A stretch of 64,000 nt of DNA from ENR-C587 sp942493235 (lineage in GTDB: Bacteria > Bacteroidota > Ignavibacteria > Kapaibacteriales > UBA2268). Below, in pieces: positions 1 to 9,255 of this stretch. Under the pieces are notes generated by a model that searched no databases, had not been told where the DNA came from, and saw nothing but the letters and a program-made list of their open reading frames with translations. Made by a program: the position numbers and the translations under genes. Positions within the stretch are counted from its first letter, which is position 1. Each line of letters begins with the position of its first letter. Location of the stretch: the NCBI GenBank assembly GCA_942493235.1, contig OW818676.1, forward strand, positions 3,286,001 through 3,350,000. The letters are read 5' to 3'.

Positions 1-468
1 GCTTAAGCATAAAAATACTCCTGATTTTCTATATAAATTTGTTTGTGTCAATAATTACATAACGAAGTTACAAATTAAGAAATATTTTGAATATATATCA
101 AAAAAACTTTTTAAACAGTAAAAAAGTTCAGTCAATGATGATTGTCTGGTTGCGGAGATTAGTAGTTGGTTATTATTGTAAATAGTGTATTATTCTCAGC
201 TACAAATCACCCCACACAGAATCAAGAACTGAGCTGAATAATTTCCCTCTTCTCTATGTCCCCGATTCCGGATTAGAGTCATACTCACTGAATTGAGTAT
301 AGTAGGCATTGCCATTGCCATTGATATGGTTTAATTTCTACATTCAGCTTCATAATAAATAACAAATTCGCTAATTACTAAAATATTTTAAAATCAAAAC
401 AATATTTTTGAATTAAAGAAAATATTACTTAATTTGAGTTTTGTTATTTTAACTTCTAAGATGTTGAT
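1..468. other. Gene-free stretch at window start
   Basis: No convincing coding frame is seen. The stretch is AT-rich and holds one copy of an imperfect direct repeat (295-337) whose partner lies just after the next gene. No clear promoter box or terminator was recognised. Confidence 0.5.
295..337 (+). repeat. Direct repeat, left copy, flanking the BRO-N gene
   Basis: Starts GAGTATAGTAGGCATTGCCA and ends ATGGTTTAATTT-like. It aligns without gaps to 1410-1452, offset by 1115 bases, with about five mismatches over 43 positions. Confidence 0.7.
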
Positions 469-1308
469 ATGGATCAAGAAATTGAAATATTTGACCAGTA
501 CAATATACGCCGTCATTATGATAATGAAAATAATATTTGGTTATTTTCTGTTATTGACATTATTCGAGCTTTAATTGAGCAACCTGATTATCAAAAAGCA
601 CGTAAGTATTGGAATAAATTGTCAGAACGACTAAAAAAAGAAGGCAATGAGTCGGTGTCAAAATTTCACCGACTGAAACTACCTGCTCAAGATGGTAAGA
701 AATATCTTACAGATGTAGCTGATGCTGAAACTTTGCTTAGATTAATACAGTCTGTACCAAGCCCAAAAGCAGAACCTATCAAACTGTGGTTAGCAAAAGT
801 AGCTTACGAAAGAATGCAGGAGTTAGCTGAACCCGAGCTTTCACTAAATCGTGCCAGAGAAAATTGGCAAAAACACGGCAGAAGTACTAAATGGATTCAG
901 CAGAGAATGCTTGGACAGGAAACACGTAATAAATTAACAGATTACTGGAAAACCCACGAAATTATTGAAGGTAAAGAATACGCAATTCTGACGAATATTA
1001 TACATCAAGAGTGGACGAATTTAACTATTAAAGAACATAAAGATTTAAAAGGTTTGAACAATCAAAATCTAAGGGACCACATGAGTGAAGCTGAATTAAT
1101 ATTTACTGCTTTAGCTGAACTTTCTACACGACAAATCGCCGAAACAAATAATGCAATTGGGATGCCTGAGAACAAAAGAGCAAGTAAAGCCGGTGGGAAA
1201 ATTGCAAAACAAGCTCGAAAAGAACTTGAAGCTAAAACCGGTAAATCTGTAGTTACTAACATGAATTTTTTACCTGAACAGACTGATGAGCTTCAATTAG
1301 AAAATTAA
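469..1308 (+). CDS. BRO-N / DinD-like antirepressor family protein
   Basis: 279 residues. The N-terminal ~110 residues look like a BRO-N domain: an aromatic-rich strand (IWLFSVIDIIRAL) followed by a helical W-x-K-L segment and a closing block around KAEPIKLWLAKVAYERMQE. The remainder matches the arrangement of chromosomal DinD/BRO proteins, with YSREW-type text (STKWIQQRMLG), a conserved EYAILTNIIHQEW block, LKGLNNQNLRDHM, and an AGGKIAKQARKELEAKTG tail. Family members are phage antirepressors or SOS-associated proteins; in E. coli DinD inhibits RecA activities. The role here is unknown. The ATG at 469 is the first in frame; the Shine-Dalgarno is weak. The gene stands alone between direct repeats (295-337 and 1410-1452), which suggests it came in as accessory DNA; that is inference. 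Confidence 0.75.
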   Translation: MDQEIEIFDQYNIRRHYDNENNIWLFSVIDIIRALIEQPDYQKARKYWNKLSERLKKEGNESVSKFHRLKLPAQDGKKYLTDVADAETLLRLIQSVPSPKAEPIKLWLAKVAYERMQELAEPELSLNRARENWQKHGRSTKWIQQRMLGQETRNKLTDYWKTHEIIEGKEYAILTNIIHQEWTNLTIKEHKDLKGLNNQNLRDHMSEAELIFTALAELSTRQIAETNNAIGMPENKRASKAGGKIAKQARKELEAKTGKSVVTNMNFLPEQTDELQLEN

Positions 1309-1409
1309 CGACATCACCGGATTTGACCAAAAGTTAAATATGGACTCATAACGAGATACTTAGCCCTTACTCTACCAGCTGCCCAGAGTAGGGACGTACC
1401 CCATAAATA

Positions 1410-1452
1410 GAGTATAGTAGGCATTGCCATCGCCGACGATGTGGTTTAATTT
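1410..1452 (+). repeat. Direct repeat, right copy, flanking the BRO-N gene
   Basis: Partner of 295-337, same orientation. The first 21 bases are identical, then a few substitutions, then the shared TGGTTTAATTT end. Confidence 0.7.
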
Positions 1453-1470
1453 ATTTCCAAAAAACAAAAC

Positions 1471-1821
1471 TTAAATAATAGTTAGTGATTCTATATCCAA
1501 ACTATTAATAAAGTCGATAAGTTCTTTGCTCTTATTACTTGCGGCATCCCAAACTATTATATAATCAACACCAAAATACTCATGGATTAGTTTATCCCTC
1601 ATTCCTGATACGGCACGCCAATTTATAATAGAGTAAAATGATTTAAAATCAGGGGATAGTTTTTTGCTTGCTTCTCCGATAATTTCTATACTTCTTGAAA
1701 AAGCACGTTTTAAAATCGGGTCTGAAATAAATGATTCGTAGGTATTTATTTGAGAATTTGAATATAAAAATTCGGATTCTTCAAGTATATATTTAAGCAA
1801 TATCTTATCTTTTTCAGACAT
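1471..1821 (-). CDS. hepT: HepT-like HEPN ribonuclease toxin
   Basis: 116 residues, all-alpha, DUF86/HEPN family. The catalytic RX4H signature is visible as R75-D-K-L-I-H80, followed by E81-Y82; the Tyr two residues after His is the residue AMPylated by MntA in studied pairs. Family knowledge: HepT cleaves RNA and is neutralised by the minimal nucleotidyltransferase MntA. The start overlaps the end of the upstream antitoxin gene by 8 bases, so the two are very likely translated together. Length is normal for HepT. Confidence 0.85.
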   Translation of the reverse strand: MSEKDKILLKYILEESEFLYSNSQINTYESFISDPILKRAFSRSIEIIGEASKKLSPDFKSFYSIINWRAVSGMRDKLIHEYFGVDYIIVWDAASNKSKELIDFINSLDIESLTII

Positions 1822-2104
1822 AGATGATTTCTTTTTTTATCATATTATAAAAATCAGACGAAACTGATTCTCTTGTAAGTAAATCCACTTTTTTACCGAA
1901 TAACTCCTCAAGAAAGAAACAAATATTCATAAAATTATCAAATGTTTTTTTTTCGGTTTGAACTTCTATCATTAAATCAATGTCGCTTTTTACAGTATTT
2001 TCTTTACGAGCATACGAACCGAATAGGGCGATTTTATAAGCCCCCAGCTTTTCGATTTCATGCTTGTTGTTTCTTAAAACCTCTAAAACAGTGTCTCTAT
2101 TCAT
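1814..2104 (-). CDS. mntA: MntA-like minimal nucleotidyltransferase antitoxin
   Basis: 96 residues. The nucleotidyltransferase signature GSX10DXD is intact: G29-S30, then D41-I-D43 in the string SDIDLMIE, exactly ten residues after the Ser. In characterised systems this protein transfers AMP groups to a Tyr of HepT and so blocks its RNase. It is the first gene of a two-gene operon on the minus strand, and overlaps hepT by 8 bases. The neighbouring BRO-N gene supports reading 0-2.1 kb as a small accessory island. Confidence 0.85.
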   Translation of the reverse strand: MNRDTVLEVLRNNKHEIEKLGAYKIALFGSYARKENTVKSDIDLMIEVQTEKKTFDNFMNICFFLEELFGKKVDLLTRESVSSDFYNMIKKEIIYV

Positions 2105-2434
2105 AACCCATCCATTTTAATACTGTAAGCTAAACGTTTAAAATATCGAATAATTGTAATAATGAATTATAAGAGTTTCAAAATTATAAATTGATACTTG
2201 TTTGACTCTGGAGCCACTACTCAATTATTTCTTACAAAGAATAGAATAACTAAAATAACATTTAAAATATTGTTTATTTATTTCAATCTGTCAGATATGA
2301 TTAACTATTTGTAGGAACGTATATTTGATGAGTAGTGTTGCATAGAATTTAGTACTTTACAAAATTCTTTATTTTGAAATTTAGTCTTAAATTGGTATAT
2401 TATATTACTTTTTGTATAATAATTAAATAGAGAT
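2105..2434. other. Intergenic region between divergent mntA and STAS operon
   Basis: 330 AT-rich bases without a coding frame. It must contain the promoters for both directions, but no box was clear enough to call. Confidence 0.4.
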
Positions 2435-3652
2435 ATGACCGAAATTACCAGTATTAAGAGGAATGACTACATTATTTTAAGTATTAATGGAAGAATCGAC
2501 GGTTCGAGCTCTTTTGATTTGGATTCTGCTTTCGCAGATTTAACTTCAAAAGACACTCGAAGAATTATTGTTGATTTTACTAATGTTAATTACCTAAGTA
2601 GTGCCGGAATAAGAGTTTTTGTTAATTATCAGAAAAAACTTAAAAAAATCGATGGCGAGATAATGCTTCATTCTATGAATCCTATAGTCGATGAAGTATT
2701 TAAGCTCAGCGGATTAAAGAGTGTATTTAAAGTTATTACTGATGAAGATGAGTTCAATTCACTTTTCTCTGACGGAATAAGCGTATCAGAAAGAAAATTA
2801 TTAGAATTCGGTTCAATTAAATATGAAGAAATTGATTTTACAAACGGTGAGAAATCAAAATTTAAAATCATAGCTCCACCAAGTAAATTAAACAGCTCAT
2901 CATTTACTGTAGAAGATGTAAAAGAAGTGAATTCATCAGAACTTAAATTCTCGAATGGGCTTGCTGCTATCGGCGATGAATACGATGATTACAAGTTATT
3001 ATTCGGAGAAAGTCTATCTGTAGAGAATCATTTCTTCACCTTTCCGGCTGTAAAAAATCCGATGGTTGACTTTATGAATAATATTGATAAAAGCTCCAAT
3101 TTTCAAAGTAAATTTTTCTATGGTTACAGTTGGAGTGGCGACTATACTAAGATTATTAAAATCGATAGTTCAGATGAATCTTTTGAATTAAATGAAATTG
3201 TAGATTTAATCAAGAGTAGCACCAAATCTAATATTATCGGAATTACTATATTAGCCGAAAGTGCCGGTCTGCTCGGTATGAATATAAAAAAAGTACCTAT
3301 AATCGAAAATCAGCCTGTCGATAAAGAAATATTCTCAACAAATAATTTCTATGACTGGTTCGACTTCCCGATTGAGCATACTAATATTGGTGCGATTACT
3401 CTATCGGCTGGGTTGATCTGTAAAGATTTCGATAATTTAAATGAAGATTTAAAGCATATTTTCACTAAAGAATCAAGCTTTCATATTCATTCCGTAATAT
3501 TCGAAAACGGACTAATCAGCCGAAATACAGATGAATTTAAAAACGAAATAAACAGAATAGTTACCGAATGTGAACCGATAAAAATTCAACATTTACTAAA
3601 CAAGACCAAGCTGAAAAACATAATGCTCGGTATTATAGAAATGGAGTCATAG
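2435..3652 (+). CDS. STAS-domain protein with unknown C-terminal region, ABC-operon partner
   Basis: 405 residues. Residues 1-110 form a STAS domain of the anti-sigma-antagonist type: GRIDGSSSFDLDSAF, then the strand IIVDFTNVNYLSSAGIRVF, where S56 sits at the site phosphorylated in SpoIIAA/RsbV. Residues ~120-405 are unfamiliar; they are acidic, Ser/Asn-rich, have no membrane segment, and were not assigned to a family. The stop codon is followed after one base by the start of the permease gene, and the GGAG that serves the permease (3643-3646) lies inside this reading frame, so the two are translationally coupled. A STAS protein next to a transporter may control it, or the ABC genes may feed a partner-switching signal; both are inference. 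No anti-sigma kinase or PP2C phosphatase gene is adjacent. Confidence 0.7.
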   Translation: MTEITSIKRNDYIILSINGRIDGSSSFDLDSAFADLTSKDTRRIIVDFTNVNYLSSAGIRVFVNYQKKLKKIDGEIMLHSMNPIVDEVFKLSGLKSVFKVITDEDEFNSLFSDGISVSERKLLEFGSIKYEEIDFTNGEKSKFKIIAPPSKLNSSSFTVEDVKEVNSSELKFSNGLAAIGDEYDDYKLLFGESLSVENHFFTFPAVKNPMVDFMNNIDKSSNFQSKFFYGYSWSGDYTKIIKIDSSDESFELNEIVDLIKSSTKSNIIGITILAESAGLLGMNIKKVPIIENQPVDKEIFSTNNFYDWFDFPIEHTNIGAITLSAGLICKDFDNLNEDLKHIFTKESSFHIHSVIFENGLISRNTDEFKNEINRIVTECEPIKIQHLLNKTKLKNIMLGIIEMES

Positions 3653-3653
3653 T

Positions 3654-6491
3654 ATGGAATTATGGATAGGTGCCGTAAATCTTGGCTTTTTATACTTTTT
3701 TATAGCTATCGGATGCTATATCACTTATAAAATTTATGACTTCGCAGACATCACCGTGGATAGTAGTTATACTACCGGCGGGGCAATATCGGCAGTATTA
3801 ATTATCAACGGAGTAAATCCGTTTCTATCACTTCTCGCTGCTTTTAGTGGCGGATTAATCGCCGGAGCAGCAACAGGAATAATACATACGAAGTTTAAAA
3901 TAAATGGATTATTAGCTGGTATCTTGGTAATGACCGGTCTCTATTCGGTTAATTTGCGGATTATGGATAGGTCAAATATCCCACTTCTAAATACACCGTC
4001 TATTGTCTCATTTTTTGATAAATTCAATCCGGGCTGGAATTCCGAATTATGGTTAATGGTATGTTTTGGCTCGATAATACTTGTCTCATGGCTTATAATT
4101 TCTGTTTTCTTTAAAACTGATTTCGGTCTATTTATGCGTGCGACAGGCAATAACGAGACTATGGTCTCTGCCAATGGTGTAAATATTAATTCAATGAAGA
4201 TATTTGGCATATCGCTTGCCAATGGTCTGAGTGCATTATCCGGCGGATTAGTGGCTCAATATCAAGGCTTTGCCGATATAGGAATGGGCGTTGGGTCAAT
4301 TGTATTTTCTATGGCAGCAGTAATAATCGGCGATGCTATGTTTAAGAGTCGCTCAATATTAGTAAAGGTTTTAAGCGTAATTATTGGTTCAATTCTATTT
4401 AGATTGATGGTAGCCTTAGCATTAGATATAGGATTAAATCCAAATGACTTAAAGCTTATTACAGCGGTATTCGTATTTTTCACACTTGTAGCATCTAAAT
4501 CATTCTCAAATTTGAATCTGAATAAGATGATAGATACCGAAAAAATAAAAAAACATTATAAAAAGATATTGTTGTTATTATTGCTTTTAATTATCGGAAT
4601 TTTAGCTTATAATTTTGCCGATAAAATAATACCCGGAAAAACACAGAAAATGGTAAAAATTGGTATTATTCTCGGTAATGATAGCGAAATGCTTACTGAT
4701 ACCGAAAAAGGCTTTAGAGAACAACTGAAAAAATTAGGATATATTGACGGGCAGAATTGTCAAATAATTATGCAAAATGCAAACGGTGATATTCCAACTG
4801 TGTCTATGATTATCAATAACTTTTTAAATCAAGACGTTGATATTTTCGTTCCAATTTCTACTGTTTGCACTCAAGCCGCAGCTAAATTAATTAAAGAAAA
4901 ACCTGTTGTATTTGCCACTGTTGCTAATCCGTTTATACTCGGAGTTGGTAAATCAGATAATGACCATCCTGCTAACATAACAGGTGTTTACGGTTTAGCA
5001 CCGATTGAACCGATATTAAAATCCGCATCCAAGTTTTTTAATAAAGACTTTACAGTCGGAGTATTGTGGAATCCGGCATTTCCAAATTCTGTGCATAATG
5101 TTGACCTACTCAAGAAAAAAGCCGAAGAATTAGGGAATGTAAAAGTACTGGGGGCTACAATCACCGGCACAGCAGATGTATATCAAGCCGCCCAATCATT
5201 AGTTAACAGAAAAGTAGATTGCTTCATATTAGTTCCTGACATTCAGATATATTCATCTTTTGAGGCGATATATAAAGCGGCAAAAGTCAAAAATGTGCCG
5301 ATATTTACCTGTGATGTAGAAAGCCTTGGTAGAGGTGCACTTATGGTTTATGGGTTCAAATATTCAGTCAGTGGCAAGCAAGCAGCTATTATCGTTGATG
5401 ACATTATTAAAGGCAAATCACCAAAAAATATTCCGTATCAAAAATACAAAGTTGTTACTAAAGGAATTGATTTTGATGTAGCTAAAGCTATGAATATTCA
5501 AATTCCCGAAGAAGTATCTAAAGAATTAAATGCAAAAGTAGAAAATGGTAATATTATTGATATGGGTGCCGATTTAGACGACAATCAATCATCAATTAAA
5601 AAAGTAGCGGTCTTCCAATTTGCTGATACTGAAATATTAAATATGGCTACAAAAGGGATAATTGACCAATTAGATAATACCGGTACTACTAAGAAATATA
5701 AATTAAAAATCGACAAGTTCAATGCCCAAAGTGATTTCAATAATGCCCAATTGATGGCAAAAAGCTTTATGTCGAACAATTATGATTATATTCTTACTGT
5801 ATCAACTATTAGTTTACAAGCTGTAGCTAATAATAATTCAAAGAGATTACCTCATGTTTTCTGCTGCGTTACAGACCCGATGATAGCAGGAGTTTGCAGA
5901 TCATTTACCGATAAACCTGCATATTTAACCGGTATAGCTACCCCTCAACCGGTAGAAAAGACAATTGAGCTAATGCGTAAGATTTTACCAAATGCAAAAA
6001 AAGTCGGTATAATATGGAATTCGAGCGAGGCTAATTCTAAGTTTTGCACTGAATCAGCAAGAAAAGCATGTAAAAATTTCGGATTTACTTTATATGAAAA
6101 AACTATTGCCAATGTTAATGAAGTAGAAGATGCTCAAAAAGCTTTAGTTAAAAGTGGAATTGATGTATTTTTAACTTCTGGAGATGTTACTGTATCTCAG
6201 GCTGTTAGCTCAATTGCAAAATATATGAGAAAAAGTAAGATTCCGTTTTTCTCTAATACTCCATCGGATTGTAAATTAGGCTCTCTATTATCTCAAGGAG
6301 CAGATTATTTAATTGTAGGTAATAATTGTGCAAATATACTTATTGACATTTTAAATGGTAAAAATATAACAGATTATCCCATTTCAAAATTTGTTCCTGA
6401 CATTTATAATGTAAATTTACAAATAGCAAAAGAATTAGGAATTAAAATCCCTGACGATATAATCAAAAATGCAAAAGAAGTAATAAGGTGA
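3654..6491 (+). CDS. ABC transporter permease fused to two tandem substrate-binding domains
   Basis: 945 residues. Residues 1-~290 are a multi-span permease of the COG4120/LivH-like type, with family blocks DITVDSSYTTGGAISAVLI and INGLLAGILVMTGLYSVNLR. A single hydrophobic span follows near 305-325. Then come two consecutive ABC_sub_bind (COG2984/TrpX-like) domains, about 335-640 and 648-945; each has the order strand-helix with IxxFL/DxxVxxxT, AxxxPxVFxxVxDP, NITG-type loop and VGxxWNxxxxNS. Stand-alone relatives are lipoproteins that bind small ligands, including aromatic amino acids in TrpXYZ-type systems; the ligand here is unknown. The lone span would place both binding domains outside the membrane. 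Normally permease and binding protein are separate genes, so this is an unusual architecture. Confidence 0.85.
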   Translation: MELWIGAVNLGFLYFFIAIGCYITYKIYDFADITVDSSYTTGGAISAVLIINGVNPFLSLLAAFSGGLIAGAATGIIHTKFKINGLLAGILVMTGLYSVNLRIMDRSNIPLLNTPSIVSFFDKFNPGWNSELWLMVCFGSIILVSWLIISVFFKTDFGLFMRATGNNETMVSANGVNINSMKIFGISLANGLSALSGGLVAQYQGFADIGMGVGSIVFSMAAVIIGDAMFKSRSILVKVLSVIIGSILFRLMVALALDIGLNPNDLKLITAVFVFFTLVASKSFSNLNLNKMIDTEKIKKHYKKILLLLLLLIIGILAYNFADKIIPGKTQKMVKIGIILGNDSEMLTDTEKGFREQLKKLGYIDGQNCQIIMQNANGDIPTVSMIINNFLNQDVDIFVPISTVCTQAAAKLIKEKPVVFATVANPFILGVGKSDNDHPANITGVYGLAPIEPILKSASKFFNKDFTVGVLWNPAFPNSVHNVDLLKKKAEELGNVKVLGATITGTADVYQAAQSLVNRKVDCFILVPDIQIYSSFEAIYKAAKVKNVPIFTCDVESLGRGALMVYGFKYSVSGKQAAIIVDDIIKGKSPKNIPYQKYKVVTKGIDFDVAKAMNIQIPEEVSKELNAKVENGNIIDMGADLDDNQSSIKKVAVFQFADTEILNMATKGIIDQLDNTGTTKKYKLKIDKFNAQSDFNNAQLMAKSFMSNNYDYILTVSTISLQAVANNNSKRLPHVFCCVTDPMIAGVCRSFTDKPAYLTGIATPQPVEKTIELMRKILPNAKKVGIIWNSSEANSKFCTESARKACKNFGFTLYEKTIANVNEVEDAQKALVKSGIDVFLTSGDVTVSQAVSSIAKYMRKSKIPFFSNTPSDCKLGSLLSQGADYLIVGNNCANILIDILNGKNITDYPISKFVPDIYNVNLQIAKELGIKIPDDIIKNAKEVIR

Positions 6492-6495
6492 TAAA

Positions 6496-7308
6496 ATGAT
6501 AAAAATAGAAAATTTAAATAAAACATTCAATAAGGGAACCATTAACGAGGTCTATGCACTTAAAAACATCAATTTGCATATATCCGAAGGGGATTTTGTA
6601 ACAATTATCGGTACTAATGGTTCAGGAAAATCTACACTTCTTAACGCAATTGCCGGTAGTTTTCTGCCGGATACTGGTAAAATTATAATTAATAATGAAA
6701 ACTTTACCAAAAAGCCGGATTATAAAAGAGCAAAATTTATCTCACGCGTCTTTCAGAATCCATATAGCGGAACTGCTCCTGAAATGACAATAGCTGAAAA
6801 TCTACTGATTGCATATCACCGCTCTAAACATATATTCCCTAAAATAAGCCTAAAAGGTAATTTAGTTAAATTCTTCCGTGAAGAAATTACTCAATTAGAA
6901 ATGCAATTAGAAGACAGATTAGATAATATTATAGGTAGCCTATCCGGTGGTCAGAGGCAAGCTATCACTCTTTTGATGTCCACCATTATCAAGCCCAAAG
7001 TATTGCTATTAGACGAACATACAGCGGCATTAGACCCAAAGACCGCATCACAGGTAATCAAACTGACTAAACGATTTGTTCAGGCAGATAATTTGACTAC
7101 GATTATGATAACTCACTCTATGCAGCAAGCTCTCGAATTGGGCAATAAAACTATTATGATGTATAAAGGTGAAATAATTGACTCTCTTAACGAAAGAGAA
7201 AAAAAGAAATTGACTGTAAACGACTTACTTAATAAATTCGCGGATTTACGTAAGAAAGAAAAAGTAACAGATGACCTGATAGGTGATCTAAGGAAAGAAT
7301 ACTTGTAA
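6496..7308 (+). CDS. ABC transporter ATP-binding protein (TrpZ/COG1101-like)
   Basis: 270 residues. Walker A GTNGSGKST at 39-47, Q-loop region around ISRVFQNPYSG, ABC signature LSGGQ at 149-153, Walker B VLLLDEH at 169-175, and the switch His in MITHSMQQALELG. It is the natural ATPase of the permease-binding fusion directly upstream; the genes are four bases apart and an AAGGTG ribosome site lies seven bases before the ATG. The pairing matches COG4120/COG2984/COG1101 transporters. Substrate unknown; amino acid import would be the default guess from TrpXYZ relatives. Confidence 0.9.
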   Translation: MIKIENLNKTFNKGTINEVYALKNINLHISEGDFVTIIGTNGSGKSTLLNAIAGSFLPDTGKIIINNENFTKKPDYKRAKFISRVFQNPYSGTAPEMTIAENLLIAYHRSKHIFPKISLKGNLVKFFREEITQLEMQLEDRLDNIIGSLSGGQRQAITLLMSTIIKPKVLLLDEHTAALDPKTASQVIKLTKRFVQADNLTTIMITHSMQQALELGNKTIMMYKGEIIDSLNEREKKKLTVNDLLNKFADLRKKEKVTDDLIGDLRKEYL

Positions 7309-7741
7309 TATATTTTATATCTTTTACAATTTGATAGTATAATTAAATATTGTTTTTACTTACGGCTCAAGTAACTGCGTAAAAACCGAAATATTGTAAT
7401 TTATAAAAGATTTGAAAATCTAATGATTTCGCATCAAAAGACTGTCTAAAATTAATAGTATTCCCAAATCGTCATTAACAGCGTAACGAAGAATCCAGAA
7501 TTATCAACATTTAGCTTTGTCTGGATTCTTCAATCGTTCAAAATGACAAATTTTATGCAGGCTCTTGAATTAAGGAAATTTGTATTATTCAGGTATTTAC
7601 GTAGGCTCCTCAACCACCGGAACGAGAAATATTGAATTTATCCAATTTCATGTAGAAAATGATATAATATTATTAGTTACTTGTAAAACGACAAAATATA
7701 ATGTAAATTTGCTGTTTATTTACATTTTGAATTAATTAAAA
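7309..7741. other. Intergenic region carrying MITE-like copy A1
   Basis: 433 bases without a gene. The centre (7440-7566) is a palindromic repeat copy. The rest is AT-rich with nothing recognised. Confidence 0.5.
7440..7566 (+). repeat. MITE-like palindromic repeat, copy A1 (degenerate)
   Basis: One of four copies. The two arms contain AACGAAGAATCCAGA and TCTGGATTCTTCAATCGTT and can fold back on each other. The outer ends (ACTGTCTAAAATT and AATTTTATGCAGGCTC) are more diverged than in the other copies. Its right arm is identical over more than 40 bases to the left arm of copy A2 read on the other strand. Confidence 0.8.
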
Positions 7742-8707
7742 ATGGTGAATTCCGAAGAACTCAAATTAACAGTTAACTTAAACGAAAGCAAAAATAAAAA
7801 GAGGTTTTCGCCACTTTTCTATATATCCGAAAAATTAAAGAAAGCATTCCGTAACGAGTTCGTTCTACGAGACGGATTAAAGCTTGTGATTAATGAATAT
7901 AATATAAAAAAACAAAAGTTACTTAAATTCGAGATAGAGAAACCTCCTTTAGAATTTATCTATTGTTTGTCGGGAGAATTTAGGGTAAGTATTAATTCGG
8001 ATAATATCAACGAAGAAATATTTTTTAAAAAAGGTATGAATGCACTTTTTTATTATCCTAAATCAAAAGGAGAAATAATTGCTTATGCTGCCGAGCCGAT
8101 AAAAATTATTTCACTGCATATTTCGCCTACATTTTTAAAATCATTTATAGATGACGATACCGGCGAACTGCCCGACGATTTATTGAAAATATTGAGTGGT
8201 CAGAATGATATTTCTTTTGCATTTTTCCATTTATTAAATGTCGAAATGCTCAATGCCGCAAATTCAATCGTTAACTCCGATTATAAAAACATAGCAAATA
8301 GTATTTTACTAGAAGCAAAAGCTTTGGAATTGATTTCTCTGCATTTATCGCAGGTATATGAATTATATTCAAATAAGCCGATTGTAGATAAGCATCTTAA
8401 CGAATTGGTTGATAATGTAAAAAAATACTTGAATGACAATCTATGCTCACCGCCTTCAATTATACAATTATCTGAAATGTTTAAAATCACGCATACTAAA
8501 TTAAATCAAGCATTTAAATCCATACTCGGCAAAACAGTATTTGAATACCTGCGTGATTACAGGCTTGAATATTCCAAAGATTTACTAAGCGGATCAAAGT
8601 ATAACATTACCGAAATTTCGTTTATGGCAGGCTGGAGTTCTCCGGCTCATTTCTCCCGTGAGTTTAAAAATAAATATGGTATCAATCCTAAAAAGTGGAA
8701 GAGATAA
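7742..8707 (+). CDS. AraC-family transcriptional regulator
   Basis: 321 residues. The C-terminal ~100 residues (about 222-321) carry the double helix-turn-helix of AraC/XylS proteins: SPPSIIQLSEMFKITHTKLN, then FEYLRDYRLEYSKDLL, then NITEISFMAGWSSPAHFSRE and FKNKYGINPKKW. The N-terminal half looks like a cupin-type sensor region (FIYCLSGEFRVSINSDN) as in PchR-like siderophore regulators, but no ligand can be named. It is monocistronic, downstream of the ABC operon but separated from it by a repeat, so a regulatory link is not indicated. Confidence 0.85.
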   Translation: MVNSEELKLTVNLNESKNKKRFSPLFYISEKLKKAFRNEFVLRDGLKLVINEYNIKKQKLLKFEIEKPPLEFIYCLSGEFRVSINSDNINEEIFFKKGMNALFYYPKSKGEIIAYAAEPIKIISLHISPTFLKSFIDDDTGELPDDLLKILSGQNDISFAFFHLLNVEMLNAANSIVNSDYKNIANSILLEAKALELISLHLSQVYELYSNKPIVDKHLNELVDNVKKYLNDNLCSPPSIIQLSEMFKITHTKLNQAFKSILGKTVFEYLRDYRLEYSKDLLSGSKYNITEISFMAGWSSPAHFSREFKNKYGINPKKWKR

Positions 8708-8811
8708 TTTATCATTATAAACTCATCAAACAAACCGTTTTGCTAATCAGCTAAATTTCCGTAAATTGCTTTCTTATATTTTTTAATATAAATATTAATG
8801 AAATGATATAG

Positions 8812-9216
8812 ATGAAAAAGATATTATGGTCAATTCCGGCAATAATTCTAACGATAGTGCTTTTTATATTATCTAATGTAGAATATTCGATTGTACCGGA
8901 GTTAAGTCTGACATTTGTCGATAAAATTGCTCATTTTATTGCATTTTTTGTATATACGGTTTTTGTAATTATCGCAATTGCTCCTTATGCTTCGTCAAAA
9001 AGAAAATTGATTAAATTGTCAATCGCTTGGAGTGCTTTCTATGGTGTTTTCGATGAAGTCCATCAGTACTATGTTCCGGGTAGAGATTGCAATATTTATG
9101 ATTGGTTTGCTGATTTAGCCGGAGTGATATTGGCGATTGTATTATTAAAGCATATTTTAAAACTAAAGAATAAAATCGGCATATCATTTTCAAAAGAAAA
9201 AGCACCAACTAATTGA
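8812..9216 (+). CDS. VanZ-like integral membrane protein
   Basis: 134 residues, about four membrane spans. It has the VanZ family blocks DKIAHFIAFFVYT (first loop) and YGVFDEVHQYYVPGRDC followed by DWFADLAGVILA. VanZ proteins alter teicoplanin sensitivity in enterococci, but most bacterial homologues have no known role. It lies 39 bases upstream of tgt on the same strand and may be co-transcribed with it. Confidence 0.85.
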   Translation: MKKILWSIPAIILTIVLFILSNVEYSIVPELSLTFVDKIAHFIAFFVYTVFVIIAIAPYASSKRKLIKLSIAWSAFYGVFDEVHQYYVPGRDCNIYDWFADLAGVILAIVLLKHILKLKNKIGISFSKEKAPTN

Positions 9217-9255
9217 CCTTGTAAATTCAAATAAATAAAAATATAATATAAACAA

